Numbered from the stretch's first letter, positions 23,449 through 36,586 are shown. The stretch: DNA of 64,000 bases from Aspidiotus rigidus (GCA_035079385.1 JAVHKY010000013.1:12646001-12710000), one strand, 5' to 3'. Program-made: numbers and translations. Notes: generated from the sequence alone by a model not told the origin.

Positions 23449-25875
23449 AGAAATCACGAGTCATCAAAATGTGAATCATTCCCGTAGACTAATTCAAATG
23501 AGCTAGGCTAATTTGGGCTGGCCATCCACTAGGATCGCTTTAATTACGCGCGTGGTTCGTTTACCAAAAATGGTATTTTCACCGAAATTGAAAACGGGAG
23601 CTAAACTATGGCGGTGTATGAGAGAACAAGCACCCCGCGGGCGGGCTGTTAGGAGGGTCGGCAAATGACTGATATTACGAAGTTAGGATATCACATTCAC
23701 AATCAATTTTTGATCATCCTATTTCCTGCGCTTTATTCATTTCATATTCCCATCGCGTTGTAAGACATTCCCTTTCATTTGTATTCAATTTCATTCATAT
23801 TGTGTGAACCGCCTTTTCAAGATTTCACATCACATCTTTTTGATTCTATTTGTAAAAGCTAACACTCAACAATTAATAAGCAATAACCTGAAGTAACCAC
23901 TGTTGAGTACAAACAACGCTGATATTACACCCTTCCAACAATTGTCATTTTTGTCATGAGATAAGAATAATAAGGAACACAAATTGTAGGCCTAACATCT
24001 GAAACCTTGATTAATTAATACTACCACAAACTTCATTTGTCTGCTCAAAACCCAACAATGTAATTATTACACTACCTTTGTAGTCATCTTCAAAGTACTT
24101 AGATCTAAGTATAGGTAAATTAAAATTCAAAATTGAATCGCGGACCACAAAGCCGGGATACCGCATTCGCGATCCATGATCAACTCTTAAATCATTCTAT
24201 TCCCTACGTTTTTATTCGCAATTATTCTTTCAGTTTCCCATCGCATTGTAAAAAATCTCGTTTCATTTGTATTTCATAACTTGCAGATAGTAGAATTGTT
24301 CTTAGAAATAATCTCTCTCGCGTCCAATTTGTTAGGAGCTGAGCTTTCTTTGATAAAATATAATCTATTCATCAATACTCTCGTAATCACATCTTATTGA
24401 ATATATGACTAATCTAACCTCCACTTGAGTACAATCTCATTTCATAAAAATATAGTAAAAGAAACAAACGCCCAACAATTAATTGATAAAAGAAGCTTTG
24501 TGAATTATGTTCAGTTTTTGTCTATCTATCTGTATATCTGTCATATTAGCGTATACGTACAGTGTATCAAACCAAGTCATAGAAGTAATTCCAGCAAGCT
24601 CCTCCTTACAACGATATTCACATTCCGTCAAAATTAAAAAATTCGATTCCAATACATCTTTGTAAACATTGCAAAATAATATTGATTTGGATAATATTTG
24701 GCTTCTAACTCAGGCGTAAGATAATTCCGGTACTAGAAACTAAATACACGTAGGTACCTTATACACAGACTGCAAGTTGAAATAATAAAATTTCGATAAT
24801 TATTCATCAGAACTGTTCTTACCTCATACATTTCCACTTGGCTTTTCACAATCTATCAAATAGAACTATACCGTACAAACTCAGATTGGAGACTATATAG
24901 AATCATTATAATTAGATACCGATTTTATGATCAGGATACTCAACGATCATTCATTTCATATTTTACTCTACCTACCGCTTCACCATTCACATTATTTAGA
25001 CCAATTTCAAGAATTCATATTTCATCACTCCAATTCTCCATCGCAATTAAGACGTTTGGTTCCATTTGTAGTCATCTGAACCTAATCATTAAAATGAAAT
25101 AAACTTGCAATTTGAACATCAAATTTATTATTGCGAACGTTCGAATGTTCGATAATAAAGAGACTACCTACTATTTTTATCGTTCCGTTCCTATGTGATT
25201 CCTACGACCCATTACAACAGTTGAATACCTACAATCAAAACGCAAAATGCAATGATAACACGCCAAGAGCCAAAGACTCGAGACTGTACAGCATACAGCT
25301 TACTCGACCATGACGTCAGCGTCTTAACTGAGACGAAGACGAAGGAAAAAGTGATTACAATACGGTCGGCTAGCGCCTGCGCCGACCCTAAAAACAAACA
25401 TCAGCTGATTGCTCCTACCTCGCCCCCGAGTATTGCAGCCGAACTTGCAGCTTAAACTTATGACCTTGAAAAATTCGGCTTCTGGCTTTAAGAAAAATTT
25501 AGCTGGCTTATTAATCCAGCTGATTTTTGGCAATTTTGGCTCATCAAAAGAAACATGAATTCAGATGAAACAATCAGGAGAATTGGGGCTCTGTCATAAT
25601 TGTGGATGGTACCTATTCACTAGCTTGACGTGTTCATCTCCATTGGATGACAGGCTTGTTTGCTGAACAGGCAAAGTGAACCGGCAGACCGGAACTATTA
25701 ATATTGTTACTTCAGTTTTAATGAGTATTATGGAATAAATTTCACAAGATAAAATATATAACTGTACATCTGTAATTCTTATTCCTGTATTGTCCTATTT
25801 TGCAGAAAAGCTATTTCGCATCCAGCCCCAAAAGAGTCGCCCTCTACATTTACTGTAGCGGCCATTTGTGGAAAC
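23449..25875. repeat. AT-rich intergenic region with diverged direct repeats
   Basis: Phrases such as CCCATCGCNTTGTAA followed by TTTCATTTGTATT occur near 23748 and 24237. A weaker relative (CCATCGCAATTAAGAC, TTCCATTTGTAG) lies near 25038. Neighbouring TCATTCTATT-like sequence is shared too. This suggests an old tandem or dispersed repeat. No gene was recognised. Confidence 0.4.
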
Positions 25876-26065
25876 TGGACGAAAAGGTGATGTTTTAGAA
25901 ATTGGTGAAATTTATATTTTTATGAGTTTCATACTATTCTACTGGTCAATAGAGTCAAAAAAGGTCATTATAAGTGGTACTTTTTTTTCAGTATTAACTG
26001 AGATACAGCTAGTTGAAATAACATACGCTCTTATGTAAATTTTCATGTGATCACCTTTTCGTCCA
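25876..26065. repeat. Inverted-repeat element, 16-bp arms
   Basis: TGGACGAAAAGGTGAT at 25876-25891 is exactly mirrored by ATCACCTTTTCGTCCA at 26050-26065. The interior is AT-rich and noncoding. A MITE of about 190 bp is likely. Confidence 0.55.
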
Positions 26066-26224
26066 CGACACTAGCGCGTCTACAGTAGTGGCCGGATGCG
26101 AATAAAAGACTGAAAAAATTTTGCTTATTTCGACTTTTTGCTTTGGAATTGGAAGATTTGCATAAAGCTGGCTTTCAGCTTCGCTCTTATCTCAGTAAAA
26201 ATCAGGGTTGCAAAAATTCAAGTT

Positions 26225-26545
26225 TTTTTTTTAAAAGAACAAAAAACGTATTTTAAAACTTTTTTTTTGTTTAAAACATGTTGAAAATTAATATAGATAT
26301 TTTTTCTTGAATGTTTAAAACAGTGTTTTAAACTTGTTTGAAACAGAATTTCTATACAAATTTTGTATATTTTGTTGTTTCAAACATACTGACTTTGTGG
26401 GGTTTTCACCCCAGACACTCATGCTTTCTTGTGTGTGACTGCATGACTTTAAATTCATTACGTGCCGTTTATGTTTAAAACGTTTTTTTCTCAAATTCCA
26501 ATGTTTAAAATATGTTTAAAACACGGTTCAAAACAATTTACAACA
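26225..26545. repeat. Cluster of GTTTAAAAC motifs
   Basis: The string GTTTAAAAC or a one-base variant recurs about six times (near 26270, 26312, 26325, 26472, 26502 and 26513). It is separated by unrelated AT-rich sequence. Confidence 0.45.
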
Positions 26546-26687
26546 CCAAAAATTTGAGTGAACTCGGCTTGTGGCTTTTGGCTATCATAGATGGCTGCAA
26601 TACTCTGCTTCCCTCTGCTGTCGTTTAACTGAACTGAACAGCGTTTTCACCTTGAATTATATTATTTTCAATATAATTAGTATTATA

Positions 26688-26823
26688 TGTGACCCCGTCT
26701 ACAGAAACCCGGCTTAGTGTTCAATTACAATCAGGAGAAAAGGAATCTTCCTTCCCTGATAGAAGATCCTTTCCTCCTGATCGATATTCAACACTAAGCC
26801 GAGTTTCTGTAGACGGGGTCACA
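26688..26823. mobile_element. MITE of 136 bp, almost fully palindromic, TA target duplication
   Basis: The ends read TGTGACCCCGTCTACAGAAA and its mirror, with pairing through most of the element (about 65-bp arms with a few mismatches). TA flanks both sides (26686-26687 and 26824-26825), as expected for Tc1/mariner-type insertion. The first seven bases TGTGACC are shared with the MITE at 1860. Confidence 0.8.
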
Positions 26824-28075
26824 TATTACAAGCAAAATAGGCACCATAATAAAACTGTTGATTTTTTCTTCTTTTGTTTCAGCTCAGGATTCTGATTCCA
26901 ACAAAGTGAAGGGAATCGCTCATGGAGAAGCCGAGCACGCGTTATATCGCTGCTGCATAGATTGCTCACTGATTCTGTTGTTAAGTACCAGAAATATAGA
27001 AGTGTTTGCTAGTCTCCTACTATTTCTAGTGCTTAACATTAGAACGGTGCTGAACCCGCAACACCATAATATCAATTCTTTCTTCTGTTTCATAACAAAA
27101 GATAGATTGCACTACTGCATAATTATTATTATGATATAACTGTACGGAACCGGATATGAGAAGCTTGTGAGGCATTCATGAAATCTTATCACAATAATCT
27201 ATATTTTGATAGGTATCTAACCTTTGAAGTTATGCAAGGTTAAAAGAGTAGGGGGCATGGCTTGAAGAGAGGAAAGTGAGTGCGAAAGGAGTAGGAATCT
27301 ATGGGGAAGAGGAGAAGAAAGAGGTGAGTAAGGCAAGGTAGTTCAGTAGAATACATAGAGGCCGAATTTTTCACACGGAGAGCGAGACTTCTCTATCGTC
27401 GGTGAAAGCTTAGCCGATTTTGGAACCTGGTTTGGATCCATCAGTGAAGTACAGGCTGTGGAATGGTAGATCATTAGCAATGATGTGCTTTAATGTGATT
27501 AATGTAGATTACTTTGGGTGAGTTTGCCAGGGCTGGTAGAGGTGAATATAAGGTCTAGGGGATGCTCAGGAATGAATTGCTTGTGTCGCATGTGCAGCGC
27601 CGCCGCCCAGGGATGAATGGTTGAATATATCGAGAGAAGGGGCTTAAGTTTGAGATGGTAGTCTAAATGTATAATTCTAGTGAAAGAAATACTGAGTTTT
27701 GGGAGCGGAGGGAAAGGAGAGCGATAATCAGCAAAATCATAGAGACCGCGTAGGCTGAGCGTGGGGCTGGTGCGCAAGGCACCAAAAGATTGTATTGCTC
27801 CCATTGATTTTAGGGTGGATTTGGTAACCTGTCTGTAGATCGGAGATTCGTAATCCAGTTGAGGTCGGATCAGAGAATTTTGTATAGCTTATAAGAGGAA
27901 GCTTGCGACTGCAACCAGTGCAAATTCGGGATAGTATTCGAGGAAATTCGGAGTGTTAAGGTATTTGGCTTTTAAACGTTTAAGGGGAAGAGTTGCGAAG
28001 TAGTATTTGGAATCGAAACAAGGCCACGGATGGGAGTTCTGAGGGAGGAATGAGGGGAGAGGAATGACGTAAGTG

Positions 28076-28257
28076 CAGTGGCGGAACTGCGGATGTGGTT
28101 TCGGTTCAACACCCCCCTCCTCTCAGAAGACCTCGAAAAACTTGTAAACTCATCGTTTTTTAACTAATTAATCGAGTTTTTTTTTTCACTTTATTGAAAT
28201 ATCGTCCTCGAAAATTTTCGCCCCTCCCTCCAAGGAGAATTTCTAGCTGTGCCACTG
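28076..28257. mobile_element. hAT-type MITE, 182 bp
   Basis: The ends read CAGTGGCGGAACTG and, inverted, CAGTGGCACAGCTAG. Eight-base flanks CGTAAGTG and CTTAAGGG agree at six of eight positions, which fits an aged 8-bp hAT target duplication. It lies inside the LINE relic. Confidence 0.6.
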
Positions 28258-28429
28258 CTTAAGGGACTTCTGAAAATATGGAACCTGTTCTATGGGTTGA
28301 AAAATAATACATAATACGACCCGCATTAAGATAGCCCCTTCAAATAACTAAATATACAATGCTTTGTGCATCAATTGGCTTAGCACTTCAATGAGCCAGA
28401 TATGCAATTCAAACAACATAAGCGCCTTC

Positions 28430-28720
28430 TATCATAAATTATGGGTCGCGAATCGAAATTTTTTCAAGTCCCCCCCCCCCCCCCCAATCATATATAGTTC
28501 GGGAGTCGAAATTTTTCTAAGTTTTTAACTGGACGGCGGAAAGAGCATGCCAAATTTTTCAAAAAACCTCCCTGTTAAAACGGGTTTTGACATGGATACG
28601 TCTTAAGGCTGGGGGTCATTTTGAAATTTGCGTCACGAAACCGCTACACGGAAATGAAGTCCCGAGCTGATGACGTCATAGAGACTTGGAGAAATTTCGA
28701 CCTCCGTCGCTACTTTGGAA
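28430..28720. repeat. Modular repeat fragment
   Basis: Contains CAAGTCCCCC..ATCATATATAG, a G/C homopolymer stretch (about 28471-28487), a TGACGTCA site near 28673 and a CCTGTTAAAAC variant. Confidence 0.65.
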
Positions 28721-29210
28721 CCTGTATTCTTGACCTTTATCAAGTCCAGCATGCAATATACTAAGCTATACTAGCCCTAACAATAGGCCCCATGAAACTA
28801 GGCCTGACATACAGTATACTAGGATAGTCTACACTAGCATGCAACGTCCTAGGCTATAGTCTTCAAATAAAAGAAATCTCTTCTCAAAATATGTCCATCA
28901 TTCGATGTTTTTCCCGAAAATGAGAATCCCTAATTTTCTGTTAGAAAAAGGATCTACCATCCGCCATGAGACGTTATCGAGGGTGAGTTGGAGTAGACCT
29001 GTGGCTCGTTTAAGGTTTGTAGAACGAGGGAAACGCTGAAATCATCTGCAAAAAGTCGTTTAAAGAGGAGGAAGAGGACACAGCTCATTAGATCGTATAC
29101 GGCAATTAGGAAAAGAGGAACGCATCGAACCTTTCCTTCAAAGACGCCATTTTGTATGGAGTGGAGTAAAAAGTAGTGGTTATGAATTCGGACTGATGTG
29201 GATCTGTTAT

Positions 29211-29838
29211 GAAGGAAGGACTAAAGAAACCTATTTCATATAATTTAGAGGAAATACAACGTTACCAAGCACGAGAGAATGCTAAAATATCCAATAGCGA
29301 TAGAATTTCTAAGACTTTGTGAATGTCAAAATCTCGGATCCGGTGCGGAATTTAAATCGCTTAGAATAAGATTTTGCGTTTACCTTTTATGTACATCATT
29401 TCAATAACGAAGTTGTATAAATTACAAATAAATGTAGTTTTTTCGTACATACTTCTGAGATTCAAGAAAAACATCAACAACACGAGAAAAGAAACAACCT
29501 TTATTTTCTCTAAAAGAGGCTATCGAAAATTACATTGAAGTTTTTCGATCGCCTTCGAACACGCACACTCAAACGTACACAAATTGTTGTACCTCAGTAC
29601 AAAACATTCAAACCACACCAAGAGGAAAGAAAAAAAAGAAAGAGAGAAAAATCAAACTTCTATGACGACGGTTAACTCGGTTAGTTATCAAAAAAATTCT
29701 TGTACAATAGCAAAAATTTTACAATTCTTCGACTATTTTACAGAAAGAAATCTTATAAAAATATTTTTCCGTTAGGATCAATTTTAGAATTCGAACTAAA
29801 ATTTCTTGTAGTCGCACAGCACTCATTTTTTACAATGG

Positions 29839-29872
<34 letters not shown>

Positions 29873-30446
29873 AAGGAATATAAATAAAAAAATACAAATA
29901 AAATTGTCGGAACATTCGAAATTAGTCGAGTAAGTAACAGACACAGATACATTGGAGAAAAAAAGACACAGCGCTCGAAAATTGCTTACACAGAGGAAGA
30001 TTGAAGGTAAGATTACAAATAATCGTTCTCTCTTTCCATACAACAGCATCATCGACCTAGGATTGTTCTTTGTAAACATTTTATAGAATGTGCAGCTTAT
30101 CTTGAGCACGAGTTGTAATACAATCGTCTATCACAGTAATTTCAACTGACAATGCCAGCTAGCTAACAGAATCTCGAAAGAATTTCTATGAGCTAAATGT
30201 CAGGACAATAAACGATTATTTTAACTTCGAGAGCGCATCAAGACTAAACAGTCAAAAAGCGAGTGTCTCCTAGAAACCCACGCTGTCTACAGTTTTCATG
30301 TTGGAGCAAAGATATAAAAATCCGTAGAAAGCAATAAACTCGTAAATACTTTTAGACAATAAAGTAAATATGAGAAATTATGAATTATTGAGATAGTGAT
30401 TATTGAAAAATTATCGATCTTTTTACCAGTTACAAACACGATAAAT
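29211..30446. other. Region downstream of MARCHF5, includes a long poly(A)
   Basis: Probably holds the MARCHF5 3' untranslated region on the minus strand. A minus-strand AATAAA (TTTATT on plus, near 29502) is a possible poly(A) signal. A pure A run of about 32 bases lies at 29839-29870. No other gene is seen. Confidence 0.4.
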
Positions 30447-33324
30447 CTAGCAGAAAGAAGAATAAGAACTTGATGCTGACGACGTGGATGACGATGAAGA
30501 TGGAGGTAGATTAGAACTCGACGAAGATGGAGGTAAATTAGAAGCAGTTGATGCTGTAGCAGACAGATTACTCGACGGTGACGGTTGTTGATGTTTGATA
30601 TTCTCCGGCGTATAATCGAGAATTTTTCTATGACATTTTTGTACATATTTCTGTTGTTTGTGATATATTCTAAGAATGCCTTTTACTAAAATAAACGTGA
30701 TACCACCCTGCAAAAGGGAAAATTAAGGATAATTATTATTAATTGCAATAGATATCGATTGAAATTTTCTAAACAACTTAAATACACAGCGAAATTGTAT
30801 GCATAAATTATTTACCAACATGGATCAAGGTTGATGACTAGGACCTCGAAAAATATGTTTTCATCGTTCATTAAATAGGTTATTTCAGCGAATAAAAGGG
30901 GCGATCAGAATAGAGAAGAAACCAGTTTATGTATTCATCTTTTTTACAAATCACCACTGGTCAGTTTACAACGTGTTACGAATATTAGCAAATTCTCGAC
31001 ACACGCATGAGTGCAATCGGGTCAATGAAGGTCGTATTTGTAAAGTCGAGCGCATTGAAAATGAGCGTTTACAAGCTGCATAATTATGATGACGAGTAAC
31101 GTGATTGGTATACGATCAAGAAATTGCATCTTCTAACGAAGCCAAATACTTTCGATAAAATTCTAGCAATTTTATCAATATTGAAATTAAAATGTACGAA
31201 GGAAGCAATAATTGGTTTCAAAACTTGTTAATATAAAAGAATTTTCGAAAATCAAGCTGGGGCAAAAACAAGTAGTGGTTATTCATTATAACATATGGCG
31301 CAATTGTATCGAGGCTGTCCTCGAGAGAAACGAAAACAAGACTTGGCAGGGCCGGGAGCCGGTGGTCAGCCTGAACTTCACTTGACGGGGGAAAGTTTCA
31401 ATGCTTGCTGGGTATATGTAGAGCCAAAACTAGAAAATAGTCATCGCCTCTATTAAGCCCACAAGTGATCCGAGGGATGCCGGACGAGTATATGAAAGGT
31501 CGATGTTTTTCCACGTACGTCTAGGAAAAAACCATTATCGAATCGATGCGTTTTTGCAATTTATGGCTATTCATATTACAAAGAAGATTGTACAACCCGA
31601 AAGTGTAACAAATTACCTTCGGGTAGTACAATCTTCTTTGTAAAAAACCATTACATGAAAAAGAGATCTTTTTTCACGCGCATCCGAAAAAAAACAAAAT
31701 CTAAGAAAAGACTACAACGTGGAAGAGCAGCACATATCGCCACGAGACAAGAGTAAACAGCACAACGTACAACACAAAAAACAGAGTGGCAAATAGATTT
31801 GCTATAAAGAATGAACCACAACTAAACTACCAATTGATTTCAGGACTAGCTTGATATTTCGAAACCAATCACGTCATTTCGTATAAATACGAGTACCTAC
31901 GTAAATTGAGTCAAAATAATCTATTGCTGCTTTTCAATCTATCTGAACAACAAGAAACATGTTCATGACGCGCGAAATGTCGTTGCAAGGAAATGATGAA
32001 AAGAACAAAGTACGTCAGGGTTTACAAAATTCGATGATTACAAAATACGGAGATAAAAATTGTTAGCGCCTATCCTATGAAATCGTCAAGATTTTCGTGC
32101 ATCAAAACACTTCAGAACCGGTATAAGCTATTTAATAGTCGGATTTTCCCAGATTTTACTTTCACGACAACTCACCAATAACGTTCTCTGCACTCTTGAA
32201 GGCACCGATTCGTAGAATAATCTACCAACAAACGTGGCGATCGTGGGTAGTAATAAAGCGCTGCAAAATACTCTCGTAGCGCAAATAGTATCAACTAGGG
32301 AAGGTACACCTGAATAATTCGGAAGTTCAGGTTCTTCGTGGTAGCTGGAAGAGCAAGAATAATATTAAGAAAGCATTCAAGTGTAACCTTGACCAGTGCA
32401 CTATCTACTTACACGAATGACGGTAAAATATACTTGAGAATAGGAATTTTGGGTGTGTACTTCCGTAACAGTAATAAGGCGGTTTCTTCCCAGCGAACCA
32501 TTTTTCCGCAAATCAACATAACCGGAATAGCCGGCAAACCAACGAGGAGAACGAGTGTATGTGCTTGACTCATGACTGTTAAACCTTCTTCATGCCCTAC
32601 GACCTACGAAGGACGACAAATTAAGCAATAACTGGTCGAACTACTTGGCACAAAACACGATATGAAAAAAATAGATGACTATTACGAACTTGCATAATGG
32701 TAACGGCTCCATATGTTATCGCTGTCCAATAAACAGCCCCTGCTAAAACGCCGGCTGCAATAAAGGGACACATTTTCAATACTACCGTATCAACTGCGTC
32801 CAGAAACATCACTATTTGGCCTGCAAATCAAATGAAATCTATCGTATGCTCACTTTTATACGGGTTATAAAATATGCGATAAAAGAATTATTATTCACCC
32901 ATATGCGGATACACGATAATATATTCCGTATTGCATTGCGGACAGGAAACTTTGGCGAGTGCATTTCCTTTTTGCTTCTCGTCTACCCATCGTTGTAAGC
33001 ACGATTGATGAACCTGCACAAATACAATTTCACGTCATTCGAAATATTTCGAGTACTACGAGCTGGAGGACAGAAACAACTCGAACATTCATTTACCCAT
33101 TTAGTGGTGCCTCGACAGTTACAAGGTTGAACCCAACATGGATCGGTATTGTCATCATCATCGGTAGCAAAACAAACCCAACACGACCTACGGCTGACAA
33201 GCAGCGAGAACAAAGTAATTAAAATTCTCAAGTTCCTCGAAATCTTTACTTAAAAAAGTACTCACTTCTCATCATTAATAGCGGCTGAGTCTGACACCAA
33301 TGTGGTTGAAATATTTTGAGACAT
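30447..33324 (-). CDS. MARCHF5: E3 ubiquitin ligase MARCHF5 (RING-CH), seven coding exons
   Basis: Coding exons on the minus strand are 33266-33324, 33097-33187, 32899-33013, 32690-32820, 32413-32603, 32176-32344 and 30447-30707. They join in frame to 338 residues. The RING-CH zinc ligands are C22, C25, C42, C44, H52, C55, C74 and C77, with KWVHQ and CLQRWVDEKQKGN between them. Hydrophobic helices follow (residues about 103-132, 143-160, 215-235 and the GGITFILVKG segment), then HRKILDY. The family member in animals is a mitochondrial outer-membrane ubiquitin ligase acting on fission and fusion factors. The tail (about residues 280-338) is Ser/Pro-rich with a repeated SNLPPSSS and makes the protein longer than vertebrate MARCHF5. 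Introns are 68-86 bp except the last, 1468 bp. The donor after exon 4 (GTTCGT) is weak; a GTAATA four bases on is possible but fits the family worse. Confidence 0.95.
31576..31643. other. Intronic hairpin with 26-bp arms
   Basis: TTACAAAGAAGATTGTAC plus ACCCGAA is mirrored across a loop of about 15 bases, with one A/A mismatch. It lies in the last intron of MARCHF5. Size and shape match a pre-miRNA or a very short MITE; no target duplication is obvious. Confidence 0.6.
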
Positions 33325-36300
33325 TTTACAACTGTCTATGATCAATTGTACGTCGGTAGTTACGGCGACTTTCTGCGAAAGTACGTGCACGACTATGATA
33401 AATAAGTCGATGAAATGATGAGCCTGGTAAATAATTGCACGAAAATGCTTACGTTTCAACGATCCAATGTTCCAACGGATGAGACGAATTTATGATGAAA
33501 ATCACATCTATAGTTTCGTTATCAGATCGAGCGGAAATAATTCTGACGCACCAACAGTATTATTATTACCTACCTAGAAAAAAAGTCAAATATTTATCAA
33601 ATGTTCACATAGCTACGTACGATGACTCTAGATACGGGATGATTATTCTTTTTTCGGTATGTTAGATTAATTATCATTCATCAACAACGTAAATGAAAAG
33701 TATTTACTTCGACTTCAATCAATAATCTGCAAAGTACAAGGATGAAACGGGATTTGGTAATAGAAATAATATATTAGATCATCGTAGACAGATAGATACA
33801 GATTTATACATGTGCAGAGATGATGTATGCAAGTATGCGAATGGATCGTGAATTCGTGAATTTAAAAGAGAGAATCTGCAGAAAAGTACACTCTACCAGT
33901 TTGGCAAGAAGACTTCAGACGCATGTAGTTGTACGAATAAGTTTTCGGGAAAAGTAGTTCACCTTGAAGACGTCGAAGACCTTATCATCAAACTTCGAGC
34001 ATTTTGCATTGAAGACACTGAGAGTGCTAGTAATCGATAGGCTATTGAATTTTGAAATTTGAATAGTATGATTGAAGAAAAAAATTTAAAACTTTTAGCC
34101 CTGAATTCAAGATTAAGAAGATGTCATGTAGCAACTGTATGATGATTTATCTATTTTACATGTGTACGTGTACATGGTTGTTATCAACATTTTTGATAAT
34201 TATAAGTAACTTCAGTCTGATTCCCAGGAAAGAATGACCTTCTAGCTCCAAAGTAGATACAGAGTCAAAATTAAGTCAATTTCCTCTTCAAAATCTAGAC
34301 ACCGCTCATGTGATGCAATAAAGTTTAACGGCAAGTTTTCCACAAAGAGTGAAGATCCGTTCTCTATCACTGTATTTCACGACACCAATAATTCAATTCA
34401 CTTTTATTTTGTAATCGAATGAAAATGCATTTCATCGAGTCAGAAAATGTCATCTTTCAGGACAAGATGCTGGAGGAAAGGATCAAAAGAATAAATGCAT
34501 ACCGCCAAGAAATTAAAAGATTTTCTGCTATGTTTGCATAGGAAGATATTTTACGTGTATCATGCGAGCCGGGGAGCGGGGATGAGATCTTCTTGGGGAC
34601 TAGTACTTAAATCGGTTACCTATGAATGATTTTTTGCAATGAATCAGATTTTATATATCTTAGATTGGATAATCCGATACGCTTTACTTACACGTATACG
34701 TACAATTGACAAATAGTCAAAATATACCCGTGGCTTTTCTAGATTTATTTTTTTGAGATAATTACCTATTTGCTTTTAAAAAGTGTATCGAAAAAATCAA
34801 ACTAGATAACACTTTTGAATATTTTTATTGATAGGTTCCTCAACAAGTTTCGGCACACCGGATAATCGCTATAGCTGAAAATCAAAAATACTACATCAAA
34901 AGAAATGGTATTTTTCGCCATATTTCGAAGGCCCAAATATTGGATCGGTATTATTAGATTCCTTTCCGGCAAAATTTCAGAATCTCAAAATATCTTCATT
35001 TTAGAACAAGCATTACTCATTATTACAACTACGTAAAACAATTTTTAATATTTTAAATAAATGAATAATCTTACAGGAATAGCGCGGGTGCGTTCCTCAA
35101 CGCTGCGAAACATTATAATTACAAGATGAAGACCAAATCAATAATAAATGAGTTCGATGTTAACACCCGAAACGTTCAGTGTATCGTACGAATTAAATTT
35201 GCGACTAAAGTAACATCGAATTCATATATTAATCTGATCTTCATCTTGTTCTTACAGGAATTATCAAAAAAGTGGATAGAATATTTTTTATACTCTTTAA
35301 CCTCGCTACATTCCCGTTATCCGTTGTCTACGCACTTTTAGTTCAAGTAGCTGAAACTTCTCTTAAAATATTGAAATAAAAGTCATGTACAAATTAGAAC
35401 GTATAAATTTTATTCCAACTAAATATAACACGACAAATACTGGAGGAAAACCCAGCATCGGTACAATAAACAGATAATATCGAATAGTTTTTGACACATC
35501 ACAAATGGGAAAACTGAAATAAGAAGAGTACGCCGATCTTCAAATGGTGAGGTCAACTGTAGAAAATTCACACGCCATTTTTTTTACGAAATAATGAATT
35601 TGAAAACTTATTTACCCGTAATCAATTCCGTATGAATAGGCATCAAAATTATGCTTACAAGTCTTTCAAACTCAGTTATTCTATCAAAAAAAAAATAATA
35701 ATAATTATGACAAATTAAAAAAATATGAAAGAGGTAAGAAATAGTTTTAGTTAAAAAAACGTGAGATATCTTTAATTCTACATCAACCAGCTTCAATGCT
35801 AAGAAATACGAAACAGATACATTTTTTATAGCTTCAAGAGCTCTAGTTTTCATCATATCCTCCTACCAATCGTTTTAAATGCGCATATCAACACGAAAAT
35901 TGTATGCTTCACTTCATCATTGAATTCAATTCAAATATTGAATCGAAAAGTTCAAATTCAGTCCACTTATAAAATGCTTCACAATTGAACAAATTGAATT
36001 TAAGCTGAACAACGTAAAAATAGAGTAAGAAATTCTGTAGCAAGCAAATTTGTTGCATGAAATTTAAAAAATGACGCTGTCTGAATCCAAAAACAATTGA
36101 AAAGCAGTTGACGACTTGCTTATTAAGAAAATTTTGAAGCTTTTTCATCACTCACTTATTATTTATTTATGAAAGAAAAAGTGTACCCAAAAATCTTTGT
36201 AAAATTCAGAAAAATTCGTGGTAATGACACGTACACAATATAAAAGAAATTAGAAAAGGAAAAACCGCTTCCGATACAAATTCCTTTTCACACTATTAAG

Positions 36301-36586
36301 AGATCAGTTCTTATTCAACAGAGTAAGCTTAATAACTTCAACTATTAGACAGTGTTACTGAATTGCATTAAAGTAAAAATTATATCAATTTTTGGTACAC
36401 AATAAGACTAATGAAAGAGTACGTTGACTAAAATATGCATTGCACAAATAGTACAAAACAAAAAATTCAATGGAGAACAACATCATGGTATTCACAAAAA
36501 TATTTTAGAAATATATAATATGGACTATGACCACCAAACTTCAGATCAAAAGTAATTTGACAACTTATCGCAAATCCTTTAAGGAA
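33325..36586. other. Region between DCLRE1C and MARCHF5, no gene established
   Basis: The part next to 33324 should hold the MARCHF5 5' untranslated region and promoter. Further on, one exon-like minus segment at 35616-35680 has a pyrimidine-rich acceptor and a GTAAAT donor. It could join to 35540-35556 and reach a stop, but the short peptide is not recognised. The rest is AT-rich without a recognised domain. Confidence 0.35.

Larger units (their letters stand above)
27280..29210 (-). mobile_element. I-clade-like LINE relic, RT and downstream region
   Basis: On the minus strand, NGVFEGKV and FADDFSVSL (decayed reverse transcriptase motifs) lie at about 29000-29160. GAIQSFGALRTSPTLSL, the conserved RTSP..SL segment before RNase H, lies near 27750-27800. 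The coding frame is broken by stops and shifts. Between the two parts sit a hAT-type MITE (28076-28257) and a modular repeat fragment (28440-28720), so the element has been invaded. The outer limits are approximate. Confidence 0.7.

Noticed and set aside
29700..30109. Frames of 77 and 118 codons near the poly(A) run
   Set aside because: Their length comes from the A homopolymer (Lys or Phe run); no domain and they lie in the MARCHF5 3' region.
32338..32568. Plus-strand frame of 76 codons
   Set aside because: Antisense shadow of MARCHF5 exon 5; the minus strand carries the conserved protein and splice sites.
35540..35680. Two-exon tail of an unknown minus-strand gene
   Set aside because: Splice signals look plausible, but the peptide is short, unrecognised and lacks a credible upstream exon.
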